A DNA stretch of 34,233 nucleotides from the NCBI GenBank assembly GCA_025454855.1, contig JALONS010000042.1, positions 1-34,233 of the forward strand, read 5' to 3'. Each line of letters starts with the position of its first letter. The first letter of the stretch is position 1. Made by a program: the position numbers and the translations under genes. Under the pieces are notes generated by a model. It had not been told where the DNA came from. It made no database searches and was given only the letters and a program-made list of their open reading frames with translations. This document shows, one piece after another, positions 17,747-27,432 of the stretch. The stretch is from Arcicella sp. (GTDB lineage Bacteria > Bacteroidota > Bacteroidia > Cytophagales > Spirosomataceae).

Positions 17747-19135
17747 CTACAATGCTCCCTCTACTTTATAAACCCACGCATAAGAACAAGGGTTGGTGGC
17801 GGGTGATAAAGCGGGTGGTGTAATGGTGAGTTTGCCACCTTTTACGGAGGTTTTTACATTGCCGTTGAATCCCAATAATTTTACATTCTGGACATTGACT
17901 CCTTCTACTACCAACGGTTCATCTTTCCATTGCGTTGTTATTACGTACAAATCTTTTCCTTTGGTGGTGAAAAACAGTTTCGTGTCTTTGCCAACTTTCG
18001 GGGCTTTTGCCCATTTACGAGTTCCGTAAATGGCATCTCCGTTTACTTTTAGCCAAGTACCAATGTCTCTTAATCGTTGTTGCATTATTACGGGAATAGT
18101 TCCGTCGGCATTGGGACCAATATTTAATAATAGATTTCCACCTCTTGCTACTTTATCTACCAAAATATGGACTAACTGTTCAGAAGTCGAATAATCATCC
18201 AGCATTTCATTTCTACTAACACCAAATGATGAACCAATACCTCTACATTCTTCCCATGGGTGATTTATCTCTGTTCCTGTGGAGTTTTGGTCGTGTACTA
18301 AGTCGTATTCTGTGGTATAAATTCCTCCGTGTTTGGCTCTGGTTTCTTTACCCCAGCGGTCGTTTACCACAATATCATTTTTTACGGCAGAATCATTATA
18401 TAGCCACGATAGGAATTCTGTACTTTTCCAAGTTTCCGACGGATAATCCCATTCGCCATCAGTCCACAAAACGTCTGGTTTGTAGCGAGTTACTAAATCT
18501 TTCATTTGCGGAATCATGTGTTCATCCACGTATTTGTTCACGTTTTCTTTGTAGGTAGGATTAAACCATTCGTACAAAGAATAGTAGTAACCCATTCGTA
18601 GCCCTTTATTGCGGACTGCGGTCATTAAATCTCCTGCTAAATCACGGTGTGGACTCAAATCAACGGCATTCCAATTCCATGCTTCTTTGCTTTGCCAAAG
18701 CGTGTATCCTTCGTGGTGTTTAGAAGTCAGTACCACGTATTTTGCTCCTGCATCTTCAAATACCTTTGCCCAATCGGTAGGGTCAAAGAGTTCACATTTA
18801 AAATCTTTAACAAAATCCTGATATTTAAAATCTTTGCCGTAAGTACTATTATGAAATTTGGTAAAAGCAGGGTAGCTTTTCCGATTCACGTCACTGATTC
18901 CCTTCCAGTACCATTCGGCGTAGCGGTCGTAGATGCCAACACCATCTTTAGCGGTAGGTCCCCACGCAGGAACGGAAAATAAACCCCAGTGAATAAATAT
19001 CCCAAATTTAGCGTCCTCGAACCAAGTTGGCACGGGGCGTGAGTCGATAGAAGCCCAAGTGGCTTCATACTTTTTTTGGGCTTGTAGCTGGCTGAAAACC
19101 AGTAGGAAAATTAGTAATGATATGCACTTTTTCAT
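17747..19135 (-). CDS. Secreted alpha-L-fucosidase, GH29
   Basis: 462 aa with a Sec signal peptide (MKKCISLLIFLLVFSQLQAQ, residues 1-20). It should release terminal alpha-L-fucose from polysaccharides or glycans by a retaining mechanism. Family landmarks are WFEDAKFGIFIHWGLFSVPAWG, LTSKHHEGYTLW (His140/His141), and the nucleophile Asp226 in DVLWTDGEW. The general acid cannot be placed with certainty, as usual in GH29. The C-terminal 90 residues (from about 370) look like a beta-sandwich. It starts 31 bp after the GH16 stop on the same strand, so the two are probably one transcript. No SusC/SusD pair is in the window. Confidence 0.93.
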   Translation of the reverse strand: MKKCISLLIFLLVFSQLQAQKKYEATWASIDSRPVPTWFEDAKFGIFIHWGLFSVPAWGPTAKDGVGIYDRYAEWYWKGISDVNRKSYPAFTKFHNSTYGKDFKYQDFVKDFKCELFDPTDWAKVFEDAGAKYVVLTSKHHEGYTLWQSKEAWNWNAVDLSPHRDLAGDLMTAVRNKGLRMGYYYSLYEWFNPTYKENVNKYVDEHMIPQMKDLVTRYKPDVLWTDGEWDYPSETWKSTEFLSWLYNDSAVKNDIVVNDRWGKETRAKHGGIYTTEYDLVHDQNSTGTEINHPWEECRGIGSSFGVSRNEMLDDYSTSEQLVHILVDKVARGGNLLLNIGPNADGTIPVIMQQRLRDIGTWLKVNGDAIYGTRKWAKAPKVGKDTKLFFTTKGKDLYVITTQWKDEPLVVEGVNVQNVKLLGFNGNVKTSVKGGKLTITPPALSPATNPCSYAWVYKVEGAL

Positions 19136-19166
19136 GTTAATTGTTAGGATATTTCGGGTGGTAACG

Positions 19167-20030
19167 TCATTGTTTCAACTTGTAAACTCTTACATAATCT
19201 ACCAACATTTTTTGTGGAAATACGCTGTCATCAATTCCTTTTTGTCCGCCCCAATCTCCGCCAATAGCAATATTTAACAACAAATGTTGTTTTTTATCAA
19301 AGGGCCAACGTTGCCAGCCGCTATTTTCATTCTCGAAGGTAAAAAATAAATTTCCGTCGATGTAGGCTTCAATCTTTTGGGGAGTCCAATCTACTCTATA
19401 CACGTGAAAGTCAGTCATAGCCGTAGGAACATTCGTTTTGCCCGTTCTTTGTGTACCAATACTGTGATAATAGGCTTTGGTATGTACCGACGAATGAACC
19501 ACGTTGGGGTCATAGCCTACGTGTTCCATAATGTCTATTTCGCCATTATCGGGCCAATAGCTTGTACCGTAGTTGCTTTCACTTGCCAACATCCAGATGG
19601 CGGGCCATGTGCCTCTGCCTTGTGGAAGTTTTGCTTTTATTTCAAAACGTCCGTATAGAAAATCACCTTTACCTTTGGTGACTAAACGGGCAGAAGTATA
19701 ATTTCTATTTTCAAACCGTTCTTTGATAGCTTCAATTATCAGATTTCCGCTTTCAATCCGTGCATTTTTAGCGTTCTCTTTGGTGTAATATTCTAACTCG
19801 TTGTTACCCCAGCCGCCACCGCCTACGTCATAACCCCATTTGGTAGCATCGGGTAAACCGTCTTTATTGAATTCGTCGGACCAAAAAGGAGTACTTTCAA
19901 ACTCATACGTGATAGGTAATGTAGGAGGTGTGGGTGCAGGAGGTACAGAAGCCACAATGGTTTCGTCTTTCTGGCAAGCCAAAGAAAAGACAAGGGTGAA
20001 TAAAGACAAGGAGATAAAAGGAATTTTCAT
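19167..20030 (-). CDS. Lipid-anchored GH16 glycosidase (laminarinase/beta-glucanase type)
   Basis: 287 aa. An N-terminal lipobox (FSLAC, Cys19) makes it an envelope lipoprotein, with a proline-rich linker at about 28-40. The GH16 beta-jelly-roll follows, with the catalytic motif GEIDIMEHVG: Glu164 nucleophile, Asp166, Glu169 acid/base. Other family landmarks are FWSDEFN, the RGTWPAIWMLAS strand, and FDKKQHLLLNIAIGGDWGG. The ExDxxE form fits endo-beta-1,3- or 1,3-1,4-glucanases; the exact substrate is inferred. It is upstream of and probably co-transcribed with the GH29 gene, suggesting joint attack on a fucosylated or laminarin-like glycan. Confidence 0.93.
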   Translation of the reverse strand: MKIPFISLSLFTLVFSLACQKDETIVASVPPAPTPPTLPITYEFESTPFWSDEFNKDGLPDATKWGYDVGGGGWGNNELEYYTKENAKNARIESGNLIIEAIKERFENRNYTSARLVTKGKGDFLYGRFEIKAKLPQGRGTWPAIWMLASESNYGTSYWPDNGEIDIMEHVGYDPNVVHSSVHTKAYYHSIGTQRTGKTNVPTAMTDFHVYRVDWTPQKIEAYIDGNLFFTFENENSGWQRWPFDKKQHLLLNIAIGGDWGGQKGIDDSVFPQKMLVDYVRVYKLKQ

Positions 20031-20161
20031 AAAAGTTGTTGATTTAATCTAATAAAGCTAATAAAAAAATATGAGATTACTACACTTTCTTGTCAAGCAG
20101 GGTACTGTGAATTGAGGCTTTTTATTCGTATCTTTACTCTTTACAAAAATGCACTTCCCAC

Positions 20162-22195
20162 ATGGACTTTAAACTCATTTCAGACTACAAACCCACTGGT
20201 GACCAACCACAAGCCATTGCTAAATTAGTAGAAGGTGTACAAAACGGAGAAATGTCACAGACGCTCTTGGGGGTTACGGGTTCTGGAAAAACCTTCACGG
20301 TGGCAAATATGATAAAAGAGCTTGGTCGCCCGACCTTGATACTGAGTCATAACAAAACGCTTGCCGCTCAATTATACGGCGAATTCAAACAGTTTTTTCC
20401 TGAAAATGCCGTTGAATATTTCGTTTCTTATTACGACTACTACCAACCCGAAGCCTTCATCGCTTCCACGAATACGTACATTGAAAAAGACCTGCTTATT
20501 AATGAAGAAATTGATAAATTAAGGCTTTCCACTACTTCCGCTTTGATGTCGGGGCGAAGAGACATTATCGTAGTGGCTTCAGTTTCTTGTATTTATGGAA
20601 TGGGAAACCCCGACGAATACCGCCGCAGTATTTTGCGTTTTGGTGTTGGTGAAATAATCTCTCGAAATCAATTTCTTTTTCGTTTGGTAGAAATTCTGTA
20701 TTCACGAACAGAAGCCGAGTTTGGTCGTGGCACCTTCAGAGTAAAAGGTGATACAGTAGATATAAATTTACCTTACGCTGACTTTGGGTATCGCATCATG
20801 TTCTTTGGGGATGAAATAGAAGCCATTCAACGGATTAATCCTCAAAATGGCAAGAAGATTTCGGATGAAAAAATGATTGCTATTTTTCCCGCTAATCTTT
20901 TTGTAACGGGGCGAGACGTACTCATGAACGCCATCAATTACATTCAAGACGATTTAGTTTCTCAAATAAAATTCTTTGAATCTGAAAGTCGTTTGCTGGA
21001 AGCCGACCGTATCAAACAACGGACGGAATTTGATATGGAAATGATGCGAGAACTGGGCTATTGCTCTGGTATTGAGAATTATTCACGGTATTTCGACCAA
21101 CGCAAACCTGGGCAAAGACCCTTCTGTTTGTTAGATTTCTTCCCCGAAGACTTTCTATTAGTGGTGGATGAAAGCCACGCTACCATGCCACAAATCAGAG
21201 CCATGTGGGGCGGCGACCGCTCACGGAAAGAGGCTTTGGTAGATTATGGTTTCCGTTTGCCTTCGGCAATGGATAATCGTCCGCTTACATTCCAAGAATT
21301 TGAAAATATTACGGGGCAAACCGTGTACGTTTCCGCTACTCCTGCGGACTATGAGTTGAGGCGTTCGGAGGGGGTTGTGGTGGAACAAATCATTCGCCCA
21401 ACGGGATTACTTGACCCCGAAATTGAGGTACGTCCGAGTATCAATCAAATTGATGATTTATTAGAAGAAGTTCACCAAAGAATACAGAGCGAAGAACGAG
21501 TATTGATAACTACACTCACCAAACGCATGGCGGAGGAATTATCAAAATACATGGAGCGGGTGGGTGTTAAGTGTCGTTATATCCACTCGGAAGTAAAAAC
21601 CTTGGAACGGATTGAAATCCTGCGTGAACTGCGTTTGGGTGTGTTTGATGTACTTGTGGGCGTAAACCTTTTGCGAGAAGGTTTAGACTTGCCAGAGGTT
21701 TCGTTAGTGGCAATTATGGATGCCGACAAAGAGGGTTTTCTTCGGGATATTCGTTCGTTGATTCAAACCATCGGGCGGGCAGCACGGAATGACCACGGGA
21801 AAGTTCTCATGTACGCCGACCGTATCACGGGGTCAATGCAAAAAGCGATTGATGAAACCAACCGACGGAGGGCAATCCAGATGGAGTACAACATAGAAAA
21901 CGGTATTACGCCAAAAACGGTGTTGAAATCGAAAGAGAAAATTATGGAGCAAACTACCATTGCTGATGTAATGGGCAAGCCCGTGAAAAGCGTCAATTAC
22001 TACACCGAACCGAAAGAAATACAAATGGCCGCCGACCCTGTGGTGGCGTACATGAGCAAAGACGAACTGGCAAAACAAATCAAGAAAGTACAAGCCGACA
22101 TGGAAAAAGCCGCCAAAGAATTAGACTTCATCGTAGCCGCTCGCCTGCGTGATGAAATGCTGGGTTTGAAAAGGTTGATGGAGGAGAAGAAATAA
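20162..22195 (+). CDS. uvrB: UvrABC system protein B
   Basis: 677 aa, the damage-verifying helicase-like subunit of nucleotide excision repair, acting with UvrA and UvrC. Walker A GVTGSGKT lies at 37-44, and the damage-probing beta-hairpin [10 protein letters not shown] at about 90-99. Further motifs are the DESHAT box, [11 protein letters not shown], the [22 protein letters not shown] stretch, and TIGRAARN. The C-terminus ([30 protein letters not shown]) is the UVR domain that binds UvrC. The length is standard. It is divergent from the GH16 gene. An upstream TATCTTTA (20129-20136) is a near match to the -7 box. Confidence 0.98.
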   Translation: MDFKLISDYKPTGDQPQAIAKLVEGVQNGEMSQTLLGVTGSGKTFTVANMIKELGRPTLILSHNKTLAAQLYGEFKQFFPENAVEYFVSYYDYYQPEAFIASTNTYIEKDLLINEEIDKLRLSTTSALMSGRRDIIVVASVSCIYGMGNPDEYRRSILRFGVGEIISRNQFLFRLVEILYSRTEAEFGRGTFRVKGDTVDINLPYADFGYRIMFFGDEIEAIQRINPQNGKKISDEKMIAIFPANLFVTGRDVLMNAINYIQDDLVSQIKFFESESRLLEADRIKQRTEFDMEMMRELGYCSGIENYSRYFDQRKPGQRPFCLLDFFPEDFLLVVDESHATMPQIRAMWGGDRSRKEALVDYGFRLPSAMDNRPLTFQEFENITGQTVYVSATPADYELRRSEGVVVEQIIRPTGLLDPEIEVRPSINQIDDLLEEVHQRIQSEERVLITTLTKRMAEELSKYMERVGVKCRYIHSEVKTLERIEILRELRLGVFDVLVGVNLLREGLDLPEVSLVAIMDADKEGFLRDIRSLIQTIGRAARNDHGKVLMYADRITGSMQKAIDETNRRRAIQMEYNIENGITPKTVLKSKEKIMEQTTIADVMGKPVKSVNYYTEPKEIQMAADPVVAYMSKDELAKQIKKVQADMEKAAKELDFIVAARLRDEMLGLKRLMEEKK

Positions 22196-22236
22196 AATGT
22201 ATCTAAATTTTTAGAATAATTATCATTTGTTACTTT

Positions 22237-23001
22237 ATGGAATTACCGCCATTACCAATAATAGAGCTCACGGATGAATTATGGGAGTCACTGGGAATTA
22301 AGCCCATGTCTAAAAAAGAATTCAAAGAAATTAAGCAAAAATTTAACAGAAAAATTACTGAGAAAAACTTGTGTCCAATAAGTCCAAAACTCTCTAAAAT
22401 GGAGTTATTATTACACAATATCATTAATGAATTGAGTAGAATATCAATTAATGAAGGTATGGATGATACATTACATGATGCTAAGTTTCATAATTTAGCA
22501 TCATGTAGATATTCTATTGAAGATGCACAATATGCGATAGATGAGTATAAGAAGAAAGATTATGAAGAGCATAGTTACCTTTTTTATTATGGACTTTTAC
22601 AAGCATTTCAAAATCAGCAAGATTCTTTAAAAAGTTTATTTTTACTGTTGTTTAATAAGAAAGAGAAGGAATGTAATATACTTAAAATGTATCCTAATTT
22701 TAAGTATATTAGAACTGTTAGAAATAATGTTTTACATTCAACCGAAAACACTGACAATCGTAACCCATCAATTGTAAAAAATTACGTTATTTCACGAGTT
22801 ACAATGACCAAAAAGTCCTTTACACTAATTGAAGAAACAAAAGATAATGATATCATGAAGAATCCAAATATACAAGTAATTGATTTATACGCTTTAATTG
22901 AATTACAAGAAAAAACAGTTTTACATGAATTGAAAAGCTATTTGAAAATACTACAAAAAAGTCGTTCGTTTTCTGAAGTAGAAAACTTTTGTCCTTTATA
23001 A
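22237..23001 (+). CDS. Uncharacterised helical protein with a HEPN-like RNxxxH motif
   Basis: 254 aa, no signal peptide or membrane segment, mostly predicted helix. I do not recognise the family. The notable feature is YIRTVRNNVLHSTE: Arg162-Asn163-x3-His167 matches the Rx4-6H motif (often R-N-x-H-like) of HEPN nucleases and follows long helices, as in HEPN folds. Whether it is a catalytic HEPN RNase or a chance match is uncertain. It begins 41 bp after uvrB, is clearly more A/T-rich than uvrB, and has no obvious nucleotidyltransferase (MNT) partner. This suggests an acquired accessory gene. Confidence 0.6.
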   Translation: MELPPLPIIELTDELWESLGIKPMSKKEFKEIKQKFNRKITEKNLCPISPKLSKMELLLHNIINELSRISINEGMDDTLHDAKFHNLASCRYSIEDAQYAIDEYKKKDYEEHSYLFYYGLLQAFQNQQDSLKSLFLLLFNKKEKECNILKMYPNFKYIRTVRNNVLHSTENTDNRNPSIVKNYVISRVTMTKKSFTLIEETKDNDIMKNPNIQVIDLYALIELQEKTVLHELKSYLKILQKSRSFSEVENFCPL

Positions 23002-23053
23002 TTCTAATTCTTTCATTCTCATTAACTCCCCCAACCCCCCAAAATCATCAACA

Positions 23054-25036
23054 ATGAAACTCACACTTTTACTAATTTCTATTTTACTGTTTTCTTTTTC
23101 AGGTAATTACGCCCAAACACCAACCAAACGTCCACTAAAACCTTCAGATGTTTATCGTTTACAAAACTTGGGCGATCCACAAATTTCGCCCGATGGAAAC
23201 TGGGTAGCTTACACACTTTCATCGGTTGATTCGGTAAAAAATAAGCGTAATTCTGATATTTGGATGATTTCGTGGGATGGAAAAGAAAATATCCAATTGA
23301 CCCACTCACCCGATGGAGAGTCTCAACCCCGTTGGAGTCCAGACGGAAAGTATTTGTCTTTTGTCTCTTCTCGAAATGGTTTAACGAGTTCTCAAATTTG
23401 GCTCATGGATAGACGTGGAGGTGAAGCCAAACAACTAACCGATTTGAAAAAAGGGGAGTTGAACGACTACGCATGGTCGCCTGATAGTAAAAAATTGGCT
23501 TTGGTTTTAAAATCTCCTGCCGATACTTCAAAGGCTAAAACGCCCAAACCAATTGTGATTGACCGTTTTCATTTCAAGCAAGATGTAGAAGGGTATCTGA
23601 CCAAAGCCTCGACGCATTTGTATTTGTACGACATCGTTTCCAAAAAATTAGATACTTTAACAAAAGGGAATCTTGATGAAACCACGCCAAAATGGTCGCC
23701 AGATGGTACTCAAATACTATTTCAAAGCAATCGTACCACTGACCCTGACCGTAACGCAAATACCGATATTTGGGTGATAGATGCCAAGCCAAACGCTCAA
23801 ATGAAACAAATAACGACTTGGACGGGCAGAGATTTTTCGGCAGAATGGAGTCCAGACGGAAAGCAAATTGCCTATTTACGCACTACTTCTTCTGAAAACT
23901 ACATCATGTACGACCAGTCGATTTTATGCGTGGTATCTAAAGATGGGGGCGAGCCTAAATTATTGACCAAATCCTTGGATAGACCCGTTGGAACGCCCCG
24001 TTGGGCAAAAGATGGAGCTTCAATCATGGCATTAATAACCGACGATAGAATAAGATATTTGGCTCAAATTAATGTTTCTGATGGAAAATTGACCAAAACT
24101 ATCGGTGGAAATAGAAGTTTCAACACTTTAGAAAGACATCCTTCGGGGAATTTCTTGGCAACGATGAGCGATTCGCAAACGCCAACGGAGATTTATGTTT
24201 TAGAAAACGGAAACGTTCGTAAATTAACTAAACACCAAGATGATTTTTTAGCTCCCCTAAATTTAGCAACCGCCGAAGGTTTTACCTCAAAAAGTAAAGA
24301 TGGAGCCACTGTTTCTAATATTTTGTACCGCCCTGCCAATGCCCTAAAAGGAGAGAAATTACCAACTATTTTCTTTATTCATGGCGGACCCGTTGCACAA
24401 GATGAATTTAGCTTTGATTTATCTCGTCAGATGCTGGCGGCAGCAGGTTATAATGTTGTGGCGGTTAATTATCGTGGTTCAAATGGTCGTGGATTAGATT
24501 TTTGTAAGGTAATTTCAGCCGATTGGGGTAATAAAGAAGTATTGGATATTTTAGGAGCAACGGATTATGTCATTCAAAACGGTATTGCTGACCCTGAAAA
24601 ATTAGGAATTGGTGGGTGGAGTTATGGTGGTATTTTAACAAATTACACCATTGCTACCGACACACGTTTTAAAGTGGCTTCGAGTGGGGCGGGTGTTGCT
24701 TTGGTTTCTTCACTTTACGGCGTGGACCAGTACATTTTGCAATACGAAAATGAGTTGGGTTCTCCTTGGAAAAACTTCGATAAATACATGGCTCTATCTT
24801 ATCCATTTTTAAAAGCAGACCGCATCAAAACCCCGACGCAATTCATGGTTGGAGAAAGCGATTTCAATGTGCCATCCGTAGGAAGTGAGCAAATGTATCA
24901 AGCCCTCAAATCATTAGGAATACCTACGGAATTGATTATTTATCCAGGGCAATTTCACGGAATTACCAATCCAAGTTTCCAAAAAGACCGTTTTGAGCGT
25001 TATATTGCATGGTTTAATAAATATTTGAAGAAATAG
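23054..25036 (+). CDS. Secreted S9-family prolyl oligopeptidase / acylaminoacyl-peptidase
   Basis: 660 aa with a Sec signal peptide (residues 1-20, ending NYAQ). The first 380 residues form a beta-propeller of PD40/WD40-like blades, seen as repeated SPDGKxxAY/SxR units (for example WSPDGKYLSFVSSRNG and WSPDGKQIAYLRT). The C-terminal alpha/beta-hydrolase domain carries the triad Ser523 (GGWSYGG), Asp603 (GESDFNVP) and His635 (GQFHGI), with FFIHGGP at the oxyanion strand. It should cleave short peptides in the periplasm or outside the cell. The layout is closest to the S9C/DPP branch; exact specificity is unknown. It is probably co-oriented with, but not tightly coupled to, the small lipoprotein downstream. 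Confidence 0.94.
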   Translation: MKLTLLLISILLFSFSGNYAQTPTKRPLKPSDVYRLQNLGDPQISPDGNWVAYTLSSVDSVKNKRNSDIWMISWDGKENIQLTHSPDGESQPRWSPDGKYLSFVSSRNGLTSSQIWLMDRRGGEAKQLTDLKKGELNDYAWSPDSKKLALVLKSPADTSKAKTPKPIVIDRFHFKQDVEGYLTKASTHLYLYDIVSKKLDTLTKGNLDETTPKWSPDGTQILFQSNRTTDPDRNANTDIWVIDAKPNAQMKQITTWTGRDFSAEWSPDGKQIAYLRTTSSENYIMYDQSILCVVSKDGGEPKLLTKSLDRPVGTPRWAKDGASIMALITDDRIRYLAQINVSDGKLTKTIGGNRSFNTLERHPSGNFLATMSDSQTPTEIYVLENGNVRKLTKHQDDFLAPLNLATAEGFTSKSKDGATVSNILYRPANALKGEKLPTIFFIHGGPVAQDEFSFDLSRQMLAAAGYNVVAVNYRGSNGRGLDFCKVISADWGNKEVLDILGATDYVIQNGIADPEKLGIGGWSYGGILTNYTIATDTRFKVASSGAGVALVSSLYGVDQYILQYENELGSPWKNFDKYMALSYPFLKADRIKTPTQFMVGESDFNVPSVGSEQMYQALKSLGIPTELIIYPGQFHGITNPSFQKDRFERYIAWFNKYLKK

Positions 25037-25104
25037 AACTTTATAACCTGAAGTTAGTTCATCAATTATTAGAGACTAATAATATCGACATAAAACACAG
25101 ATAC

Positions 25105-25485
25105 ATGAACATTAAATTTTTAGTAGTATTACTTTTACTTGGGTCTGCCTGCACCAAACAGCCTAAATTAGAAGGTTTAGACCTTGAAAAATGGAAAAAA
25201 GATAAAGGTGGATGCAACGGAGAACGTACCCAAAATATTGCCAAGTTGAAATCCTTGAAAGAAGAAATAAAAGGGACGAGTTCTAACGACTTGGATGATT
25301 ATTTGGGTCGCCCAGATGTTCAACAATTAGCCGACCGTAATCAGGAATATTACGTGTATTTCTTGGAGTCGGGTCCACATTGCGAGAGTGTCCAAAAAAA
25401 ATCAGATGCCCAAACAATGATAGTGAGGTTCAGTGCAATGGGTATGGCTACGGAAGTAACGTTTCAAAGAGGAGTACCGAAATAG
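25105..25485 (+). CDS. Small lipoprotein of unknown function
   Basis: 126 aa. A hydrophobic N-terminus ends in the lipobox LLGSAC (Cys16). The mature part has two further cysteines (GGCNGER and GPHCESVQ) that could form a disulfide, a DDYLGRPDVQQLADRNQEYYVYFLE stretch, and a C-terminal beta strand. The LGxPD...YYVYFLE pattern recalls SmpA/OmlA-like small lipoproteins, but I am not sure of the relationship. It lies 68 bp after the S9 peptidase on the same strand and is followed by copy C of the dispersed repeat and a strong terminator. Confidence 0.75.
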   Translation: MNIKFLVVLLLLGSACTKQPKLEGLDLEKWKKDKGGCNGERTQNIAKLKSLKEEIKGTSSNDLDDYLGRPDVQQLADRNQEYYVYFLESGPHCESVQKKSDAQTMIVRFSAMGMATEVTFQRGVPK

Positions 25486-25500
25486 CGTAAGGCTTTTAAA

Positions 25501-25530
25501 CGAAAAGCGATTTTGTGAGAAGCGAATGGC
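25501..25530 (+). repeat. Dispersed short repeat, copy C
   Basis: Reads CGAAAAGCGATTTTGTGAGA then AGCGAATGGC, starting 15 bp after the lipoprotein stop. It is similar to copy B (17590) and inverted relative to copy D (25670), with the terminator between C and D. Confidence 0.55.
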
Positions 25531-25560
25531 TTACAAGTTTCAGTTAGTTAAACATAACAA

Positions 25561-25597
25561 AAATGGGTTAGAGGATTTATTTTCCTCTAACCCATTT
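25561..25597. terminator. Perfect 15-bp hairpin terminator between the lipoprotein and thioredoxin genes
   Basis: aaatgggttagagga (25561-25575) is the exact reverse complement of 25583-25597, with a 7-nt loop. It separates convergent genes. Confidence 0.82.
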
Positions 25598-25669
25598 GAT
25601 TTTATACCGATTAAGAATTGATTTCTGAAAATACCTAACGTAAATAGCTGATTATTAGATTTTTGGTTT

Positions 25670-25695
25670 TTCTTTTTCGCAAATCGCTTTTTGCT
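25670..25695 (-). repeat. Dispersed short repeat, copy D
   Basis: The minus strand reads AGCAAAAAGCGATTTGCGAA then AAAGAA. It lies just 3' of the thioredoxin gene, which ends at 25707. Confidence 0.55.
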
Positions 25696-25706
25696 TAGAA
25701 TATCAA

Positions 25707-26267
25707 TTATTTATTAGCTTCGCCGTATTTTTTAGGATAAACATCTTTTTGATACTGCTCCCAATTACCTTTTTTATAGTGGTCGTCACCAAAGAACGTA
25801 ATGACTTGGTGAAACTGCTGGGCTTCTTGAAAACCAGGTACAGGCTGGATCATGTTAAATTTTTCATCGAGATACACAATCGTAGGGAAAGACATTTTTC
25901 CTTGTAAAAGTGCCACTCCAGCCTGATTATACCCATTTTGCCAAACGTATTTTTGCGTTCCGATGGTGATGGTATCTTTCATTTCGGCATCTAATTTTAC
26001 GGCATAAAACTTTTCATTGACAAAGCTCGCAACTTTATCATTGGGGAAAGTTCTTTGATCCATTACTTTACACCAACCACACCAGCCTGTGTAAACATCT
26101 ACCAAAATCTTACGGGGTTCTTTTTGTGTAGCGGCAAAGGCTTCTTCAAGCGTCATCCACTTAATTTTTTGTCCAGCGTGTTCGGGTGTACGTGTACTTT
26201 GGGCATTTGATACCACCACAAACGCTGTAAATATTAGGGTTAAAAAAAGAGTCTTCATACGTTTCAA
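25707..26267 (-). CDS. Secreted thioredoxin-fold protein (CGWC active site)
   Basis: 186 aa with a Sec signal peptide (cleavage near SNAQ, residue 23). Residues 53-72 (KILVDVYTGWCGWCKVMDQ) contain the redox motif Cys63-Gly-Trp-Cys66 on a thioredoxin fold. FPTIVYLDEKFN supplies the conserved cis-Pro strand. It resembles periplasmic DUF255/thioredoxin_7-type proteins of Bacteroidota and may reduce or isomerise disulfides in exported proteins; the partner is unknown. A second ATG three codons in is possible. It stands alone, with a TATTTTTG (26336-26343, minus) as a weak promoter candidate. Confidence 0.88.
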   Translation of the reverse strand: MKRMKTLFLTLIFTAFVVVSNAQSTRTPEHAGQKIKWMTLEEAFAATQKEPRKILVDVYTGWCGWCKVMDQRTFPNDKVASFVNEKFYAVKLDAEMKDTITIGTQKYVWQNGYNQAGVALLQGKMSFPTIVYLDEKFNMIQPVPGFQEAQQFHQVITFFGDDHYKKGNWEQYQKDVYPKKYGEANK

Positions 26268-26466
26268 AAATTATTTGGCACTTCGCTATCGGATTTTATG
26301 GTGTTCAAGAATCATAAAATGCAGATAGGTAAAGACAAAAATAATTCATTTTAGATATGTTTTTACTTGATTGTCAATATTTTCTAAAACTTTGGGTTTT
26401 GGAAATTTTGATATTGAAACGAAATTTACCTCAAAAAGGTTACAGATTTATGAAAACTGCTTTATT

Positions 26467-27432
26467 ATGAATTTACTTCACCCCAAAAAAGATAAACTGG
26501 TTGAAGCCGAAGAAAAACGCAAAGATTTGGGTTTTGGCACGCAGATAACCGACCCAGATACCCGATTATTGAACCGAGATGGTAGCTTCAACGTAAAGCG
26601 TGAAGGAGGAACTTTCTGGAGTCGCTTGAATATTTTTAATCGTTTGGTGGTGTGTTCTTGGAGTCGTTTTTTTCAGTTAATTGTTTCTTTTTATTTGTTA
26701 CTTAATCTGATTTTTGCGGGTATTTATGAACTCATTGGAGTAGAAAACTTACAGGGTGCAGACCTTTCGTCGGTAAAAAGTAGGTTTATGGATGCCTTCT
26801 TTTTCTCATCTCAAACCCTGACTACGGTTGGTTACGGACGTATAGCCCCCATCGGTTTTTGGGCGAGTTCAGTGGCTGCCATAGAATCTTTGATGGGCTT
26901 ATTAATTTTTGCGTTAGCTACCAGTTTACTGTACGGACGTTTTTCAAAACCAACCGCCCATATTTTATATTCCGAACAAGCCATCATTGCCCCTTATTTG
27001 GATATAACAGGTTTCATGTTCCGAATTGTGAACGAACGAGCTAACCAACTCATTGATATTCAGGTAGAAGTTGCCATGTCTATTTTAGAACAACAACCCA
27101 ATGGCAAGACTCTCAGGCGATATTACACATTGGATTTGGAAAGAAGTAAAGTAAATTTTTTTCCTACGAATTGGACTATCGTACACCCCATTACCCAAGC
27201 CAGTCCCATGTTTGGGCTGGGCAAAGAAGAGTTGGTAAAATTAGATGCCGAATTCTTGATTTTGATAAGAGCCACCGAAGATACTTTTAATCAGACGGTA
27301 CATTCACGAATTTCTTATCACGCCCGAGAGATAGTAGCTGGAGCTAAGTTTTTACCAATGTTTAGCGACAAAGTGGGGTCTGGATTTGTGAATTTGGATT
27401 TGTCAAAACTACCACGCCTGAGATTGAAATAG
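26467..27432 (+). CDS. Inward-rectifier potassium channel (KirBac type)
   Basis: 321 aa from the ATG at 26467. The frame is open upstream to a TTG at 26371, but the extra 32 residues are not Kir-like. TM1 spans about 68-90, the pore helix about 108-119, the K+ selectivity filter TVGYG is at 120-124, and TM2 about 132-155. The C-terminal half is the cytoplasmic immunoglobulin-like Kir domain (for example FRIVNERANQLIDIQVEVAM and the LERSKVNFFPTNWTIVHPI stretch). The slide-helix region before TM1 includes GGTFWSRLNIFNR. It should form a tetrameric K+ channel in the inner membrane. It converges on the LytTR gene with 35 bp between. Confidence 0.93.
   Translation: MNLLHPKKDKLVEAEEKRKDLGFGTQITDPDTRLLNRDGSFNVKREGGTFWSRLNIFNRLVVCSWSRFFQLIVSFYLLLNLIFAGIYELIGVENLQGADLSSVKSRFMDAFFFSSQTLTTVGYGRIAPIGFWASSVAAIESLMGLLIFALATSLLYGRFSKPTAHILYSEQAIIAPYLDITGFMFRIVNERANQLIDIQVEVAMSILEQQPNGKTLRRYYTLDLERSKVNFFPTNWTIVHPITQASPMFGLGKEELVKLDAEFLILIRATEDTFNQTVHSRISYHAREIVAGAKFLPMFSDKVGSGFVNLDLSKLPRLRLK

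Noticed and set aside
22680-23001. HEPN-like gene plus uvrB as a defence island
   Set aside because: No nucleotidyltransferase, restriction, CRISPR or other defence gene is adjacent; uvrB is housekeeping. Only the HEPN motif itself was kept as a finding.
26371-26466. TTG-initiated extension of the Kir channel
   Set aside because: The added 32 residues do not resemble Kir N-termini; the ATG at 26467 gives a normal-length channel.
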